A stretch of DNA of 57,521 bases. Origin: Shewanella hafniensis (GTDB taxonomy: Bacteria > Pseudomonadota > Gammaproteobacteria > Enterobacterales > Shewanellaceae). The stretch spans positions 1 to 57,521 of the forward strand of contig NZ_BPFD01000022.1 in assembly GCF_019655335.1 (NCBI RefSeq). The letters are read 5' to 3'. Below the pieces are notes generated by a model, which was not told the origin of the DNA, did not search any database, and saw nothing but the letters and a program-made list of their open reading frames with translations. The position numbers and the translations under genes were made by a program. The number at the start of each line of letters is the position of its first letter. The stretch's first letter is position 1. Positions 1 through 8,472 of this stretch are shown piece by piece.

Positions 1-35
1 ATTGATCTAAATAAAATATATTTTTTAAGGTTCCA

Positions 36-60
36 AACCTTTTGTAGCGCCCACTGCGTC
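36..60 (+). promoter_or_regulatory. Possible ECF-type promoter before the sigma gene
   Basis: AACC at 36-39 and CGTC at 57-60 are 17 bases apart and lie about 40 bases before the sigma-factor start. ECF sigma factors often recognise an AAC-containing -35 and a CGTC -10 and drive their own operon. The match is short, so autoregulation is an inference. Confidence 0.3.
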
Positions 61-98
61 AAAACTACAACACTCAATCATTATGGCAGGAAATTACA

Positions 99-632
99 GT
101 GACAGCAGGGATCCTCCCACTCAATGGCGCGATGTCTGACTTTGAACTGGTCACCTTAGCGAGCCAAGGAGACAGAACTGCCTTCAAGTTGCTGTATCAA
201 AGCCATTACCAACGTATTTACGCCCTATCACTGCGCCTTTGTGGTCATAAAACCATGGCTGAAGAAATTACCCAAGAGTGTTTTATTTTAGTGTGGCAGA
301 AGTTGCCACAATTTCGAGGTGAGAGTCAGTTTTCCACTTGGTTACACAGTATTTGTGTCAATCAGGCATTGAGCAGCATTCGTAAACAAAAGTCCTTTTG
401 GTCACGATTTATTCCGCTGGAACAAGAAACTGAACCCTTAAGCTCTGATAGCAGCTATAGCGGATTAGATAAGTTAATTTTCAAACTGCCAGAACGCGCT
501 CGCATGGTTTTCGTACTCTGTGCAATCGAAGGTTATCAACATGATGAAATCGCTGACTTACTCGGCATTGCCGTCGGTACCAGCAAGACCCAATACCATA
601 GAGCTAAGCAACTACTACAGGAGATGCTGTAA
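99..632 (+). CDS. ECF-family RNA polymerase sigma factor
   Basis: This 177-residue protein has the two-domain layout of extracytoplasmic-function sigma factors. Region 2 is at about residues 15-80 (LYQSHYQRIYALSLRLCG, then EEITQECFILVWQKLPQFRG). Region 4 is at about 125-175, with a helix-turn-helix reading DEIADLLGIAVGTSKTQYHR. It should direct RNA polymerase to a small stress or envelope regulon. A GTG start is chosen because AGGAAA lies just upstream; the internal ATG at 132 has no ribosome site. The stop overlaps the next start (TAATG), and a third gene overlaps that one, so the three form one operon. The target signal is unknown. Confidence 0.9.
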   Translation: MTAGILPLNGAMSDFELVTLASQGDRTAFKLLYQSHYQRIYALSLRLCGHKTMAEEITQECFILVWQKLPQFRGESQFSTWLHSICVNQALSSIRKQKSFWSRFIPLEQETEPLSSDSSYSGLDKLIFKLPERARMVFVLCAIEGYQHDEIADLLGIAVGTSKTQYHRAKQLLQEML

Positions 633-1216
633 TGACGTTAACGCCGCTTTCCCGTGAACAACAGCTTGAGCAATTGATCAATAGCGCGCCCAAAGAGATG
701 TCGCCTACACATGATCTGTGGCAAGGCATTGAAAAACGCATGGATAAAACGCTGATACCCCAAACGTACACATCCCAGAAGAGTCACGCTTGGGCGATAG
801 CGGCTTCGTTTATTATTCTAGCGGCATTGGGATATACCCAATTGCCCTATTTCAACTCATTCATAATGCAGCAGACAGAGCTTGCCCAGAACCAAGCTAT
901 GCCAGAGCAACCAGGGGATGCGGCCTTACATTTATTACTCACCCAAATTGCAACATCACACCAAGCGCAAGTGGACAACCTAGAACAGGCGCCAAATGCG
1001 CTAATGTGGCAAACGAGCAGCTTCAGCGCACCCGTTGAGCAAGGTTTAACTGAGCTAAGGCTCGCGGCAACACAGATTTACCAAGCTTTACAAGCAAATC
1101 CAACCAATAAACAACTTTGGCAACTCTGGCTTTGGGTGCAGCAGCGTGAGCTCGACCTATTACAACAGGGCCAAAAATTACCCATTAGAAACTCGACACA
1201 AGGAAACACCCTATGA
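632..1216 (+). CDS. Membrane-anchored protein, probable anti-sigma partner
   Basis: The gene is translationally coupled to the ECF sigma gene (TAATG overlap) and overlaps the DUF4097 gene by 4 bases. The 194-residue product has a cytoplasmic N-terminus of about 50 residues, one membrane helix at about residues 53-70 (WAIAASFIILAALGYTQL), and a glutamine-rich predicted helical tail outside. This is the usual topology of an anti-sigma factor, and its position immediately after the sigma gene supports that role. I see no clear zinc anti-sigma signature (HxxxCxxC), so the function rests on topology and context. Confidence 0.6.
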   Translation: MTLTPLSREQQLEQLINSAPKEMSPTHDLWQGIEKRMDKTLIPQTYTSQKSHAWAIAASFIILAALGYTQLPYFNSFIMQQTELAQNQAMPEQPGDAALHLLLTQIATSHQAQVDNLEQAPNALMWQTSSFSAPVEQGLTELRLAATQIYQALQANPTNKQLWQLWLWVQQRELDLLQQGQKLPIRNSTQGNTL

Positions 1217-2169
1217 GTAACCGCAATCTCACTAAAGCTAGCCTATTGGTTTCGACACTCTGTTTAGGCTTAATGGGCAATGTGTTAGCAGCGCAAAGCA
1301 TTGATAAACAGCTTAGTATTGGCAGCGACACCCAACTGCAGATCAAAGTCCAGCGCGGCGATGTGACGATTCAAACCTGGGATAAGAGTGAAGTCAGTGT
1401 CACAGGCACACTCGATGAATTGAGTGAAGGTTTTGTGTTCGAGCAACAGGGAAACAGTCTGAATATCGAAGACAAGATGCCTCGCCACTATAATGGCAAT
1501 AATGACAAGGGCTCGCAGCTCACCATTAAAGTACCAAAAACAGTAAAACTCAATGCAGACACTATTTCAGCGAATCTGCAAGTTGCCGAAGCCCAAGGTG
1601 AACTCGATTTAAATACCGTCAGTGGCGATATCAAAGCTAACAACCTCAGTGGTAAACCTGAGTTAAATACCGTCTCTGGCGATATCACAACCAAAGCACT
1701 TGATGGGAAAATCAAATTAGAAACCGTATCCGGCACGATTCAAGACACTGACAGCAAAGGGGAAATGAACTATCGTCTCGTTAGCGGCGACTTAAATAGC
1801 CAAACTCAGGCAGAAAAAGTCACGGTGGAACAAGTTTCTGGCGAAGTGAATGCTAACTTTAGCCTCGCAAAGGAAATCGTACTCAGAACCGTCAGCGGTG
1901 ACTCAAAAGTATCACTGGCGAAAAACTTCAACAGAGCCAATTTAGAAAGTGTGAGCGGCGATATTACCGTGATCTTTAATGATGTTCCCGATGCAAGCTT
2001 CAACTTAGATGGTGGTCCTGGTGGAAAAATCAACAACGGTTTAACCCAAGATGTACCGCAAAAACAAAAATATGTACCAAGCACAGAGTTATCATTCCAA
2101 ACAGGCTCTGGTGCAGCCAACGTGAAGATGAATACCATCAGCGGTAATCTGATTTTAAAGAAACAGTAA
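1213..2169 (+). CDS. Secreted DUF4097-type beta-solenoid protein
   Basis: A signal peptide at residues 1-26 ends in VLAAQS. The rest is built of short repeats of about 15-20 residues carrying the motif TVSGDI or close variants (SGDIKANN, SGDITTKA, SGTIQD, SGDLNS, SGEVNA, SGDSKV, SGDITV). These are typical of the DUF4097/DUF4098 putative-adhesin family, which folds as a right-handed beta solenoid. It overlaps the preceding gene by 4 bases (ATGA), so it belongs to the sigma/anti-sigma operon and may be its effector or sensor at the envelope. Biochemical function is unknown. Confidence 0.8.
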   Translation: MSNRNLTKASLLVSTLCLGLMGNVLAAQSIDKQLSIGSDTQLQIKVQRGDVTIQTWDKSEVSVTGTLDELSEGFVFEQQGNSLNIEDKMPRHYNGNNDKGSQLTIKVPKTVKLNADTISANLQVAEAQGELDLNTVSGDIKANNLSGKPELNTVSGDITTKALDGKIKLETVSGTIQDTDSKGEMNYRLVSGDLNSQTQAEKVTVEQVSGEVNANFSLAKEIVLRTVSGDSKVSLAKNFNRANLESVSGDITVIFNDVPDASFNLDGGPGGKINNGLTQDVPQKQKYVPSTELSFQTGSGAANVKMNTISGNLILKKQ

Positions 2170-2193
2170 TAATAAAAGCTATTTAGCACAAAT

Positions 2194-2232
2194 AAAAATG
2201 CCGCCAAAGTAAAACTCGGGCGGCATTTTTTA
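2194..2232. terminator. Two-way terminator between the DUF4097 gene and rsuA
   Basis: The stem AATGCCGCC / GGCGGCATT (2197-2205 and 2219-2227) has A-runs on its left and T-runs on its right. It can therefore stop transcription of both convergent genes. Confidence 0.85.
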
Positions 2233-2243
2233 CATCAAACTCA

Positions 2244-2933
2244 TCAGACTGAAGCTATCTCTTCAGCCGTCAAATATCGCCATTCACCCAGTGCTAAGGT
2301 GGGGTCTAATTCAATTTGCCCTACACTTTCACGATGCAACCCTTGCACATGATTGCCCACAGCGGCAAACATACGCTTCACTTGATGGTACTTACCTTCA
2401 GTGATGGTGAGTCGCACTAATTGCGGCTCAATAATCTCCAGCAATGCAGGCTTAGTTAAGCCATCTTCACCGCGCAATTCAACGCCAGCGGCAAACACTG
2501 CAATCAAGCCAGCATCCACAGGTTCGGCGAGTTGCACTAAATAGCGTTTACCGCATTCTTTCTTCGGTGAAGTGATTTTATGCGACCACTGGCCGTCGGT
2601 CGTGATCAGCACTAGCCCTGTGGTATCGGCATCTAAACGACCAGCAATGTGCAAGGTTTCAGGCTTAGGCACATCCACTAAGCTCAATACCGATGGATAG
2701 GTTTCATCAATCGTTGAACAAATGGTATCGACTGGTTTGTTGAGCATTAAATAACGTACGCCCACTAAGGCAATAGGCTCGCCCTCGAGACAAACACGCA
2801 TATCTTCAGTCACTTTAAAGCCCGAGTCTTTAACGACTATGCCATCGCAAGTGATATCACCGCGATGCAGGGCTTTTTTCGCTAATGAGCGAGTCAGTGG
2901 GGTACTCTCACAGATAAATTTGTCTAAACGCAC
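2244..2933 (-). CDS. rsuA: 16S rRNA pseudouridine-516 synthase RsuA
   Basis: The protein has an N-terminal S4 RNA-binding domain (RLDKFICESTPLTRSLAKKALHRG is the start) and a catalytic domain with GRLDADTTGLVLITTDG, whose Asp is the catalytic residue of this family. It converts one uridine in the small-subunit rRNA to pseudouridine during ribosome assembly. The frame stays open upstream to 3014, but homologues begin MRLDKFICES. I therefore place the start at the GTG at 2933, giving 229 residues, the usual family length. The ribosome site before this GTG is weak, which leaves some doubt about the exact start. Confidence 0.88.
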   Translation of the reverse strand: MRLDKFICESTPLTRSLAKKALHRGDITCDGIVVKDSGFKVTEDMRVCLEGEPIALVGVRYLMLNKPVDTICSTIDETYPSVLSLVDVPKPETLHIAGRLDADTTGLVLITTDGQWSHKITSPKKECGKRYLVQLAEPVDAGLIAVFAAGVELRGEDGLTKPALLEIIEPQLVRLTITEGKYHQVKRMFAAVGNHVQGLHRESVGQIELDPTLALGEWRYLTAEEIASV

Positions 2934-3074
2934 GTTAATACTCAACTTCAATAAAGAAAACTGCCATATTATGAGGCCGACCACTTCAAAGGGCAAAGAA
3001 TTGCTGCTCAGCACGCGATGTGTTTCTATCTAAGCCCTTACGTATTGACAACAGTCACCCTAGGGAAAGATAAC

Positions 3075-3630
3075 ATGACTGAATTCCAAAAGATGATCTC
3101 AGGCCAAGAATATGACTGCCTTGCCAGCGAACTATTAAGTTTACGCGCTCAGCAGCAACGGCTAAATCGACAATTAAATCAAATAATTGACCAAGAAAAT
3201 ACAGAATATAGCCAACTCTGTCAGCAGCTCATCCCCCCATAAATCTCCAGCCGCAACAATATCTACGCCGATTTTTATCAGTTATGGCGTCAATCTATCC
3301 CTTGCCGATAAAGTGTTTATCAATGTGAATGTCACCTTGCAGGATAATGCACCTATTTCTATTGGCGAGCAGACTATGGTCGGCCCCAATGCACAATTTT
3401 ATACCTCGAGCCACCCACTCGATGCCGAGCTGCGTTGCTCAGGTTTAGAAACCGCTAAAACAATTAAGGTCGGTAAACGGGTATGGATTGGTGGCGGCGC
3501 TATCATAATGCCAGGCGTCACTATTGGTGATGACGCCATCATAGGCGCAGGTGCTGTAGTCACAAAAAATGTGGCCGCCAAAACTGTGGTCGCTGGTAAC
3601 CCCGCGAAGCCGATCAGGCAGCTAATTTGA
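3075..3630 (+). pseudogene. maa: Maltose-type O-acetyltransferase, frameshifted
   Basis: The N-terminal part starts at ATG 3075 (MTEFQKMISGQEYDCLASEL, after AGGGAAAG) and matches the Maa/NodL N-terminal domain. It ends at TAA 3240-3242. The hexapeptide-repeat catalytic part follows in another frame and runs to 3630 (TSSHPLDAE, GKRVWIGGGAIIMPGVTIGD, GAGAVVTKNV, GNPAKPIRQL). Removing one C from the run of six at 3233-3238 joins them as QLIPHKSPAATIST with no loss. The original product was a trimeric left-handed beta-helix acetyl-CoA:sugar acetyltransferase. Either this copy is broken or the C-run count is a sequencing error; the downstream part shows no other damage. Confidence 0.8.
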
Positions 3631-3894
3631 TTGTGTGTAAAAAATGCGAAAGCTAAGTACTCGCTTACCTGAAAAGGCTTGCATACGGTAACTTCGCCGC
3701 TAATGAGCTTAAGACTGTAACTGGTAACCTTTAGTTACATATGACTCAAGATAAATCCGCGATAAAAACTGTAATGACCTTGTTTAGATTCCTAGTAAGG
3801 CATTAACATAGTTCATTGCGCCTGAAGCAATCCCATTTTGCAAAAAAATAACAGCCCCAATAATGGGCACAATAATAAACTCGAAGGAAACGAC

Positions 3895-5979
3895 ATGAGA
3901 AAAGTACTCATTGGGGGACTGTGTGCCTCACTTATCGCAGGCCTGACTGCCTGTAATGACAAGCCAGCCGAAGTTAAAGCACCTGAAACCGCTAAAACAG
4001 CCGCCGCAGCGGCAGTGACTCAGGTACTGGGCTCTGGTATTGAATTCGCTAATTTTGATAAAGCGGTTCGCCCACAGGACGATTTCTACAAATATGTTAA
4101 CGGAACTTGGCTGAAAAACACTGAAATCCCAGCCGATCGTACTAGCATTGGCGCTTTCTACGATTTACGTGAAAAATCACGTGACGATGTAAAAGCCATT
4201 ATCGAAGAAGTAGCAGCAACGCCAAATCTCGCCGCTGGTACAGACGAGCAAAAAGTAGCCGACTTATATCGCTCATTTATGGATACTGACACACTCAACA
4301 AACTGGGCGTGACACCAATCCAAGGTGAGTTCGATGCCATTAACGCCTTAAAAGATAAGAATGAATTGGTGAAGTACTTCGCCCACAGCCAAATCGCTGG
4401 TGCGGGTACGCCTATGGCATTTTATATCGATATCGATGCGAAAAACTCTAGCCGTTACGCGACTCATCTCTATCAATATGGCCTAAGCCTGCCAGAAAAA
4501 GACTACTACTTTAACGAGTCAGAACGCTTCGTTAATATCCGTAAGGCTTACCTAGCCCACATAGAAAAGATGTTTACTCTTGCGGGTCTTGCTAATCCTA
4601 AAGCCAGCGCTGAGTCTATTCTTGCCCTAGAAACGGCCATTGCCTCTAAGCATTGGGATGTGGTTGAAAACCGCGATAGCACGAAAACTTACAATCTATA
4701 TCAAGTGAAAGATCTGCCAACATTGGCACCGGATATCGATTGGACTGTTTACTTAACAGCGCTGGGTGCGGATAAGCAAACCGACATCATTGTTAACCAG
4801 CCTAGCTATATCCAAGGTCTGAACGAGGTGTTAAAAACGACCGATTTAGCTACTTGGAAAACCTACATGCAATGGCAAGTGCTGACGCATGCAGCGAACT
4901 ATTTGAGTGAAGCGCTAGACAACGAAAACTTCGATTTCTTCTCTAAAACCTTAAACGGTCAAGAAGAGCAAGAACCACGTTGGAAACGCGGCGTAGCCTC
5001 TGTTAACGGTATGCTGGGTGAAGTTGTCGGCAAAGTGTACGTTAAACGTCACTTTACGCCTGAAGCCAAAGACCGCATGCAAGCACTGGTGGAAAATCTT
5101 CGTGGCGCTTACGGCGACAGCATCAAAGATTTAACCTGGATGAGCGACAGCACTAAAGTGGCTGCGGCGGATAAATTAGCCAAATTCAACCCGAAAATCG
5201 GTTATCCGAACAAGTGGGAAGATTACAGCAAGCTGAGCATTAAAGCTGACGACTTAATCGGTAACGCTACTCGTGCCAGCGAAGTTGAACATGCTAAGTC
5301 ATTAGCCAAACTGGGCGCGCCAATCGACAAAGACGAATGGCACATGACCCCACAAACGGTTAACGCTTACTACAACCCAACCATGAACGAAATCGTCTTC
5401 CCTGCGGCCATTCTGCAACCACCATTCTTCAATTTGGCGGCTGACGATGCAGTCAACTACGGTGGTATTGGTGCGGTAATCGGTCACGAAATGGGCCATG
5501 GTTTTGACGACCAAGGCGCTAAGTTCGATGGCGAAGGCAACATGCGTGATTGGTGGACAGAGCAAGATTTAAAAGAGTTTTCTGCTCGCGGCCAAGCGCT
5601 GATCGCACAGTACGATGGTTACTATGTGTTTGACGACTTGCACGTCAACGGTGGTTTAACGCTAGGTGAGAACATTGGTGATTTATCAGGCGTGACTATC
5701 GCATACCGCGCCTATAAAAAATCACTCAATGGTCAAGAAGCGCCGGTTATCGATGGCTTAACTGGCGATCAACGTTTCTTCATCGGTTTCACGCAAATTT
5801 GGCGTGCAAAGGCCAAAGAAGAAGCCATGCGTAATCGCGTAGCGACCGATCCACACTCACCTGCGGAATTCCGCGCTCTGGGTGCCCTATCTAACATGCC
5901 TGAGTTCTACACCACCTATGATGTGAAACCCGGTGATGCTATGTATATAGCCCCTGAAAAACGCGTAAAAATTTGGTAA
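3895..5979 (+). CDS. pepO: M13-family zinc metallopeptidase, lipoprotein
   Basis: The 694-residue protein belongs to the neprilysin/PepO family, which cleaves oligopeptides. The zinc site is H531-EMGH (HExxH), and the third ligand lies in ENIGDLSG about 60 residues later. The substrate-binding NAYYNP motif and the N-terminal NFDKAVRPQDDFYKYVNGTW are also present. A lipoprotein signal ends in LIAGLTAC, so the enzyme is probably anchored in the envelope. I choose ATG 3895 because of the GAAGGAAA ribosome site and because the signal peptide starts there; the upstream in-frame stretch is polar. One oddity: most family members end in a Cys-x-x-Trp tail, while this one ends RVKIW without the Cys. 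Confidence 0.93.
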   Translation: MRKVLIGGLCASLIAGLTACNDKPAEVKAPETAKTAAAAAVTQVLGSGIEFANFDKAVRPQDDFYKYVNGTWLKNTEIPADRTSIGAFYDLREKSRDDVKAIIEEVAATPNLAAGTDEQKVADLYRSFMDTDTLNKLGVTPIQGEFDAINALKDKNELVKYFAHSQIAGAGTPMAFYIDIDAKNSSRYATHLYQYGLSLPEKDYYFNESERFVNIRKAYLAHIEKMFTLAGLANPKASAESILALETAIASKHWDVVENRDSTKTYNLYQVKDLPTLAPDIDWTVYLTALGADKQTDIIVNQPSYIQGLNEVLKTTDLATWKTYMQWQVLTHAANYLSEALDNENFDFFSKTLNGQEEQEPRWKRGVASVNGMLGEVVGKVYVKRHFTPEAKDRMQALVENLRGAYGDSIKDLTWMSDSTKVAAADKLAKFNPKIGYPNKWEDYSKLSIKADDLIGNATRASEVEHAKSLAKLGAPIDKDEWHMTPQTVNAYYNPTMNEIVFPAAILQPPFFNLAADDAVNYGGIGAVIGHEMGHGFDDQGAKFDGEGNMRDWWTEQDLKEFSARGQALIAQYDGYYVFDDLHVNGGLTLGENIGDLSGVTIAYRAYKKSLNGQEAPVIDGLTGDQRFFIGFTQIWRAKAKEEAMRNRVATDPHSPAEFRALGALSNMPEFYTTYDVKPGDAMYIAPEKRVKIW

Positions 5980-6023
5980 GCCTAATTTAAATCGCCGCTC
6001 GGCTGCATAAGCTGAGCCACAAC

Positions 6024-6060
6024 AATGGCGCTCACTGTCACAGGTGGCGCCATTTTTATT
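6024..6060 (+). terminator. Terminator after the M13 peptidase gene
   Basis: The stem AATGGCGC / GCGCCATT (6024-6031 and 6047-6054) is followed by TTTTATT. Confidence 0.75.
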
Positions 6061-6198
6061 TCCTTAAACCACTGAGTTATGAAGTGACCCCATGCGCAAG
6101 ATGAACAAGTCTTCATGATTGATTCAGCTTTAATTAAGCAAAAGAAGCCTATGGTGGATGTGTGACCTGTACCACTCACCCATAAGGAAGTAGGCCGC

Positions 6199-6984
6199 AT
6201 GACTAAGTTATTTCGCACCTTTTTTATTTTTCTACTTTTATTATCGAGCCGCGCTGGTGTAGCAAATTCTCTCGACGTCAGTGACACTAAAACAGAACGT
6301 GGTAATTACAGTGCACGGCAGGCACAAAGCCACGATCTACAAGGTCTATACGCACTCAGCAGTCAGACCTTTGATGCGCCTCGTCAAGCCTCGAATGACT
6401 TATCTGTTCTCCATCACCAAGCCTATGATGCTCAGACTGAGCTGGCTCAGTTGCTTACCCGAATTGGCCATCATTCACAGACGCAAGTGATTATTCCTCC
6501 GGTGAAAAGTTATCAAAGAGCTGCCGACAAAGTGGCGACAAAATTTAACGGTGATGCCAGTCAAATCACCGACCTTGCAAGGGCAAGTATCGTGACCGAC
6601 AGCATTCAAGATCTGATGAAGGCTTATCAAACTTTGAACGAACAGACCCAAGTTGTGAAACAAAAAAACCGCTTTGCTGAACCTAAAGCCTCAGGCTATC
6701 GCGATCTCAACTTGCTGGTACGTTTACCCCAATCAGGGATGATTGCCGAGGTGCAATTACACTTGCAGGATATCGCCGATATCAAAAGTGGCCCAGAGCA
6801 CAAGGTATATGAAAAAGTGCAAAGGATTGAGGCCAATGCCCGTAAACAGCAAAGATCACTCAGTGAGTTTGAGCTGGCACAGATTGCCCAATTACGCCAA
6901 GAATCACACAAGCTGTACCACAAAGCATGGCTTAACTATAAGCGAGTCGATGAAGCCAGTTTATTAAGAGTCTCAGTCGCTTAA
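6199..6984 (+). CDS. Secreted RelA/SpoT-like nucleotidyltransferase-domain protein
   Basis: Residues 1-23 form a Sec signal peptide (LFRTFFIFLLLLSSRAGVA). From about residue 95 the protein resembles the RelA/SpoT nucleotidyltransferase fold: VKSYQRAADKVATKF, then D125 in TDLARASIV, then GYRDLNLLVRL, then E184 in AEVQLHL. These acidic residues sit where the fold's metal-binding Asp and catalytic Glu lie. In this family such domains make (p)ppGpp or modify other molecules inside cells, so a copy with an export signal is odd. No hydrolase, TGS or ACT domain is present. Activity and target are unknown. The gene stands alone between two terminators. Confidence 0.72.
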   Translation: MTKLFRTFFIFLLLLSSRAGVANSLDVSDTKTERGNYSARQAQSHDLQGLYALSSQTFDAPRQASNDLSVLHHQAYDAQTELAQLLTRIGHHSQTQVIIPPVKSYQRAADKVATKFNGDASQITDLARASIVTDSIQDLMKAYQTLNEQTQVVKQKNRFAEPKASGYRDLNLLVRLPQSGMIAEVQLHLQDIADIKSGPEHKVYEKVQRIEANARKQQRSLSEFELAQIAQLRQESHKLYHKAWLNYKRVDEASLLRVSVA

Positions 6985-7005
6985 CCCACAACCGCTTCCA
7001 CTGTT

Positions 7006-7040
7006 GCGCTGGTCTCCTGCAAAGGTGCCAGCGCTTTTTT
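7006..7040 (+). terminator. Terminator after the RelA/SpoT-like gene
   Basis: The stem GCGCTGG / CCAGCGC (7006-7012 and 7028-7034) is followed by a run of eight T. Confidence 0.85.
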
Positions 7041-7123
7041 TTATATTTTACAGCGCCTGAAAAACCATATTAAAAATCAGCTGAAAAAAAGCACTCTCTC
7101 GCATCGAACGTCTTTTTAAGTCG

Positions 7124-7386
7124 ATACCCAAGCAACCTGAAGATACGAGTTTCAGAGTGCCTAGGGTGCTTCAATTCAAGGCGCATCAATGACAGAATGT
7201 CGGCCACCTTTTGAATTGATGCAACACGGAAGTGAAGTGCCCTAGGCACTCCTTCCTGGCGAGCTTTAACACACTTTATGCAGTGTTGACTATTTTTAAC
7301 TTAGCCCGCTAGGTCTGCAAATAGCCGCCTTGCCTAAAGTGCGTTAAATTCTCGCTGAATCCTGCATCTTCAGGTTGTTTGGGTAT
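7124..7386. repeat. 263-bp inverted-repeat (MITE-like) element
   Basis: The two ends, 7124-7144 and 7366-7386, are inverted copies of each other over 21 bases with one mismatch (left arm begins ATACCCAAGCAACC). Inside is a second inverted pair, GAGTGCCTAGGG at 7155-7166 and CCCTAGGCACTC at 7240-7251, and a TTCAATTCAA / TTGAATTGA pair. No ORF of note lies within. The design fits a non-autonomous miniature element or a large structured repeat. It fills most of the 439-base gap between the RelA/SpoT-like gene and the SMI1/KNR4 gene. The last part, 7341-7391, is also present at 14108-14157. Confidence 0.65.
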
Positions 7387-7391
7387 ATAAT
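7386..7391 (+). promoter_or_regulatory. Candidate -10 box at the edge of the inverted-repeat element
   Basis: A perfect TATAAT starts on the last base of the element and lies 33 bases before the SMI1/KNR4 start. No good -35 is visible at the usual spacing. The same TTTGGGTATATAAT context recurs at 14144-14157 before another gene. Confidence 0.45.
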
Positions 7392-7423
7392 CCCGCGCCA
7401 TAGCCCTATCAGCAGGAAACGCC

Positions 7424-7831
7424 ATGCACGACATCATTGAGCAACTCCAAGAACGCAGCGAAACTGTTCCTGTACCACTCGAATTACCCACATTTGAGCA
7501 GCTCGTCGAAGTTGAAGAGCAAATCCTGATTTCATTGCCGCGGGAGCTAAAAGAATACCTGCTGTATGCCAGTGATGTGATTTACGGCACGATAGAGCCA
7601 GTAACAGCATCGGATCCTTACTCACACACCTATCTGCCCGAAGTGACTTGCTATGCGTGGTCCATCGGTATGCCAAGGGACATGATTGCCATTTGTCAGC
7701 AGGGCGATGCCTTTTACTGTATCGACCAAGATGGCCAAGTGCATTTCTGGAAAAACGGCGGCTTTACCGATATCTATTGGGAGTCGTTCTGGGAATGGGT
7801 TGAAGAAATCTGGCTAAAGATTAAATACTAA
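7424..7831 (+). CDS. SMI1/KNR4 (SUKH) family protein
   Basis: This 135-residue acidic protein shows SUKH-domain features: an N-terminal LPTFEQLVEVEEQILISLPRELKEYLLYAS, where a helix is followed by the LP..L..YLL motif, and the C-terminal FYCIDQDGQVHFW and ESFWEWVEEIW. SUKH proteins bind partner proteins and in many bacteria act as immunity proteins against contact toxins, though housekeeping members exist. No toxin gene is adjacent, so an orphan or housekeeping role is as likely. The start has a good AGGAAACGCC ribosome site. A small gene of the DUF4447 type follows 30 bases later and may be co-transcribed. Confidence 0.8.
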   Translation: MHDIIEQLQERSETVPVPLELPTFEQLVEVEEQILISLPRELKEYLLYASDVIYGTIEPVTASDPYSHTYLPEVTCYAWSIGMPRDMIAICQQGDAFYCIDQDGQVHFWKNGGFTDIYWESFWEWVEEIWLKIKY

Positions 7832-8362
<531 letters not shown>

Positions 8363-8400
8363 GCGTGCAAATCCAGAAGCTTAGCACTCGCATTAACAGT

Positions 8401-8430
8401 AAGGGCAGATATCACTATCTGCCCTTTTTA
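8401..8430 (+). terminator. Terminator after the DUF4447-type gene
   Basis: The stem AAGGGCAGATA / TATCTGCCCTT (8401-8411 and 8416-8425) is followed by TTTTTA. Confidence 0.88.
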
Positions 8431-8472
8431 TATTTTCATAATGATTCTCATATAATCAGTGGCTTAGAATGA

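Noticed and set aside
27..41. AAGGTT/AACCTT hairpin at the left edge
   Set aside because: Six base pairs and only a short T-run. It might be a terminator for a gene outside the window, but it cannot be supported from this sequence alone.
8440..8457. Fur-like AATGATTCTCATA
   Set aside because: It sits between the ends of two convergent genes, so there is no promoter for it to control, and the match is poorer than that at 36393.
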